Assembly: GCA_964581515.1 (NCBI GenBank)
Contig: CAZOOV010000007.1
Coordinates: forward strand, 62,001-126,000
Origin: JACJVV01 sp964581515
Lineage (GTDB): Archaea > Nanobdellota > Nanobdellia > Woesearchaeales > JACJVV01
Direction: 5' to 3'
DNA length: 64,000 nucleotides
Below are positions 62,151-64,000 of this stretch, piece by piece. The notes below the pieces were generated by a model, which did no database searches, had not been told where the DNA came from, and was given only the letters and a program-made list of their open reading frames with translations. Made by a program: the position numbers and the translations under genes. How positions within the stretch are numbered: position 1 is the first letter of the stretch; each line of letters starts with the position of its first letter.

Positions 62151-63182
62151 ATGAGAGTTAAAAGACTAGCCAAAAATATACCATATGTTCTCCAGAAGCC
62201 TCAGCTAGTAGGCAGAATAATTAAAAATTACGCAAATATAATATTTCTCAGAAAACAGATGTTGAGATCCATACAGATGGATATGGGCTATGAATGCCAA
62301 CTTGACTGCAAGCATTGCTATTCACACAAAATGAAGAGGAAAGATAAGAAGCTGTTGAATGTTGATGAGATGAAGAAGATAGTCGATGATTCTATTGAAC
62401 TTGGAGCATTGCATTTCTGCCTATCAGGAGGAGAGCCTTTGCTATATGAGAAAAGACTTCTTGAATTGATAAGGCATATAGAATCCAGAGGGAGATATTC
62501 AGCGATGGTCACAAATGCATACGCTTTGGATGATATAATGTTGGAAAAATTAAAGGATGCAGGACTTAAGATGATGGTTGTGAGTATTGGTTCGCATGAT
62601 GCCAATAAGCACGATGAGCATAGAGGAAAGAAAGGATCATATGCGAAAGCTGTGAAAGCAGTGAGAACTGCTAAAAAGATGGGATTTAAGGTATTTATCA
62701 ATTCAGTCATAACATCAAATAATACTACAAAAAAAGAATTGGATGAAATGAAGGAGATTAATAGGGAATTAGGCGCAGAAACGCATGTGAACCTGCTTGC
62801 CCCAATCGGTAAATTAAGTGATAGAGAAGACATATTATTTGATGATGAAGAACAAATAAAAAAGATTCTGGGAGAAGAAGATATACACTCATGCACTGAC
62901 AGGAACTATTTTGGCACAGGTTGTCCTGCAGGAAAGGAAAAGATACTAATCACTGCATATGGTGATGTCATGCCCTGTGCTATGATACAGATGAGCTTTG
63001 GCAATCTAAAAAAAGAAAGTCTTAAAGAAGTGTTGAAAAAAATGCAGAATGATAAATGCTTTGGGAAGTATAAAGGGATGTGTCTTCCGTCGAGCAATAA
63101 AGAATTCATGAGTGAATATTTGACAAAGATTCAGAGTACAGACAAGCTACCTCTAAATATCTGTAAGAACAAAGGAAAATAA
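62151..63182 (+). CDS. Radical SAM protein with C-terminal Cys (SPASM-like) region
   Basis: Protein of 343 residues. The motif CQLDCKHC (Cys 49, 53, 56) is followed by FCLSGGEPLLYEKRLLELI. A conserved strand VVSIGSHDANKHDEHRGKKGSYAKA corresponds to the SxxG(x)HD barrel region of peptide-modifying enzymes. The C-terminal part (CTDRNYFGTGCPAGKEKILITAYGDVMPCAMI) has the GxxxPC pattern of SPASM or twitch domains. GGGAGTG before the ATG is a ribosome-binding site, and a TTTTATAAAG TATA box lies at about 62104. It may be a further maturase for the HXS or related peptides. Confidence 0.87.
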   Translation: MRVKRLAKNIPYVLQKPQLVGRIIKNYANIIFLRKQMLRSIQMDMGYECQLDCKHCYSHKMKRKDKKLLNVDEMKKIVDDSIELGALHFCLSGGEPLLYEKRLLELIRHIESRGRYSAMVTNAYALDDIMLEKLKDAGLKMMVVSIGSHDANKHDEHRGKKGSYAKAVKAVRTAKKMGFKVFINSVITSNNTTKKELDEMKEINRELGAETHVNLLAPIGKLSDREDILFDDEEQIKKILGEEDIHSCTDRNYFGTGCPAGKEKILITAYGDVMPCAMIQMSFGNLKKESLKEVLKKMQNDKCFGKYKGMCLPSSNKEFMSEYLTKIQSTDKLPLNICKNKGK

Positions 63183-63229
63183 TTCTGCCAATCAAGAGTT
63201 AATAATTAAATATGCAAAGGTGAACAGGC

Positions 63230-64000
63230 TTAATCTTTTCTTCCATATAGAAGATATTCTTCTAATCTAATGAAATTACCTTCAATAAAACAATCATATA
63301 TTTTATAGAAATCAAAATCCCTCTTCATATTCTCAATAACCTGCCTTGCACGAGGATTTTGAGATGCATATGTTGAAGCGAAGACTCCTGATTTATCCCT
63401 AAAGAACAAAGAAAGGATATCTTCTTCTAGTGAAGCTTTCCTTACTGTTTCAAAGTCAATTAGGAATATGCCTTGATTGTTCAATATGAGATTCCTAGGG
63501 GAAAAATCACCATGTATAAGGTCAGGAGTTAAATCTTTAGGAAGTCTTTTATTCATATAGTCTTTAGCAAGAGAAAGTGTCTTATCTGATACATCCATAG
63601 ATTTTGCCATAGCGAGAAGATCCTTTATTCTTTTTCTTATATACTTATGAACATATGATTTGTTTATCTCCATCACAGACTTTTCATGAATGGCAGAAAG
63701 CTTCTTCGCTATCAACTTATAAGCATCCCTTTTGCCATATCTCCTCAGACTAATCAATGTTTTCATAGATAGACCAGAGATCCACTTCAAAGATAGTCTC
63801 GCGGAATCTACATCAATCAATGGAATACCCATGCCCCTGGAGAGTGCTGTCCTTATGTATTTTGCTACATCATTTTTTATTGCAAAAGGTTGACGTGGAA
63901 CAAACTCATTTCCACTGTTAAAACTGACATATTCTTTCCATGTGCCCTCACACAGTTGATCGAATTTACATTTTCTGCATGAATCAGGTTTATCTTTAGC
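63230..64000 (-). CDS. Radical SAM C-terminal region fused to an APH/RIO-like kinase (partial)
   Basis: The frame is open from base 64000 to the stop at 63230 (256 codons), so the start lies beyond the window. The first 30 visible residues contain CRKCKFDQLCEGTWKEY and NEFVPR, the usual C-terminal Cys cluster of many radical SAM enzymes. From about residue 57 on, the sequence is an aminoglycoside-kinase or RIO-like phosphotransferase: LIHGDFSPRNLIL (catalytic loop) and FLIDFETV (metal-binding Asp). The first Met inside the window (63832) lies between the two parts and is unlikely to be the start. A fused maturase-kinase is unusual. Confidence 0.65.
   Translation of the reverse strand, partial: AKDKPDSCRKCKFDQLCEGTWKEYVSFNSGNEFVPRQPFAIKNDVAKYIRTALSRGMGIPLIDVDSARLSLKWISGLSMKTLISLRRYGKRDAYKLIAKKLSAIHEKSVMEINKSYVHKYIRKRIKDLLAMAKSMDVSDKTLSLAKDYMNKRLPKDLTPDLIHGDFSPRNLILNNQGIFLIDFETVRKASLEEDILSLFFRDKSGVFASTYASQNPRARQVIENMKRDFDFYKIYDCFIEGNFIRLEEYLLYGRKD

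Overview
The window is AT-rich archaeal DNA. It carries archaeal-only information genes (ribosomal protein L21e, RNA polymerase subunit Rpo4, a DUF655 RNA-binding protein), a CPSF-type beta-CASP ribonuclease, FtsZ, TrmB and Lrp regulators, and an AbrB-PhoU regulator. Many genes start 24-30 bp after a TTTATA-type TATA box, so leaderless transcripts look common. The many lineage-specific hypotheticals and large Cys-rich exported proteins suggest a DPANN archaeon of the Woesearchaeota/Pacearchaeota kind. That placement is inference. No tRNA, rRNA, CRISPR array or transposase was seen.

Region 1-5 kb is metabolic: the C-terminal half of a single-chain pyruvate:ferredoxin oxidoreductase, a rubrerythrin-like diiron protein, UppP and a GH15-like glucosidase. 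Region 4.9-21.5 kb is dominated by small lineage-specific proteins in divergent pairs, mixed with two Nudix hydrolases, a TRPM-type SLOG protein broken by one in-frame TAA, a small-molecule kinase-like protein, the ribonuclease, a Na+/Ca2+ exchanger, a K+ channel with a zinc ribbon, and a receiver-like/radical SAM pair. Four promoters here share a GTTACTACTAAT-like motif. Region 21.5-44.5 kb is mostly housekeeping (L21e, Rpo4, ArgS, PPK2, CRM-domain protein, Kef antiporter, FtsZ, Sua5, acetyl-CoA synthetase, CYTH protein, Lrp) plus a DPANN-like trio of large unknown proteins.

Region 44.6-64 kb is a surface and secreted-product island. It has two exported Cys-rich proteins, one of 1536 residues with 14 Cys repeats. 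Next comes an operon that I read as an archaeal His-Xaa-Ser (HXS) peptide-maturation system: an A24 prepilin-peptidase-like protease, two HxsD-like proteins, a radical SAM/SPASM HxsB-like maturase, and two tandem precursors ending in (Ser-His-Gly)n repeats. Three further radical SAM genes follow. At the right edge an open frame joins a radical SAM C-terminal Cys motif to an APH-like kinase domain.

At the RNA/DNA-structure level the strongest signal is a pair of 82-83-nt elements at 17413-17494 and 33002-33084. They have the same secondary structure and conserved internal loops, but the apical stem and the outer end of the basal stem differ in sequence while remaining paired. Other structured sites are a hairpin at the predicted 5' end of the ftsZ mRNA, a hairpin that hides both ribosome-binding site and start codon of the gene at 12321, and an array of small hairpins at 32544-32685. 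The sua5 gene appears to start at an AUA codon.
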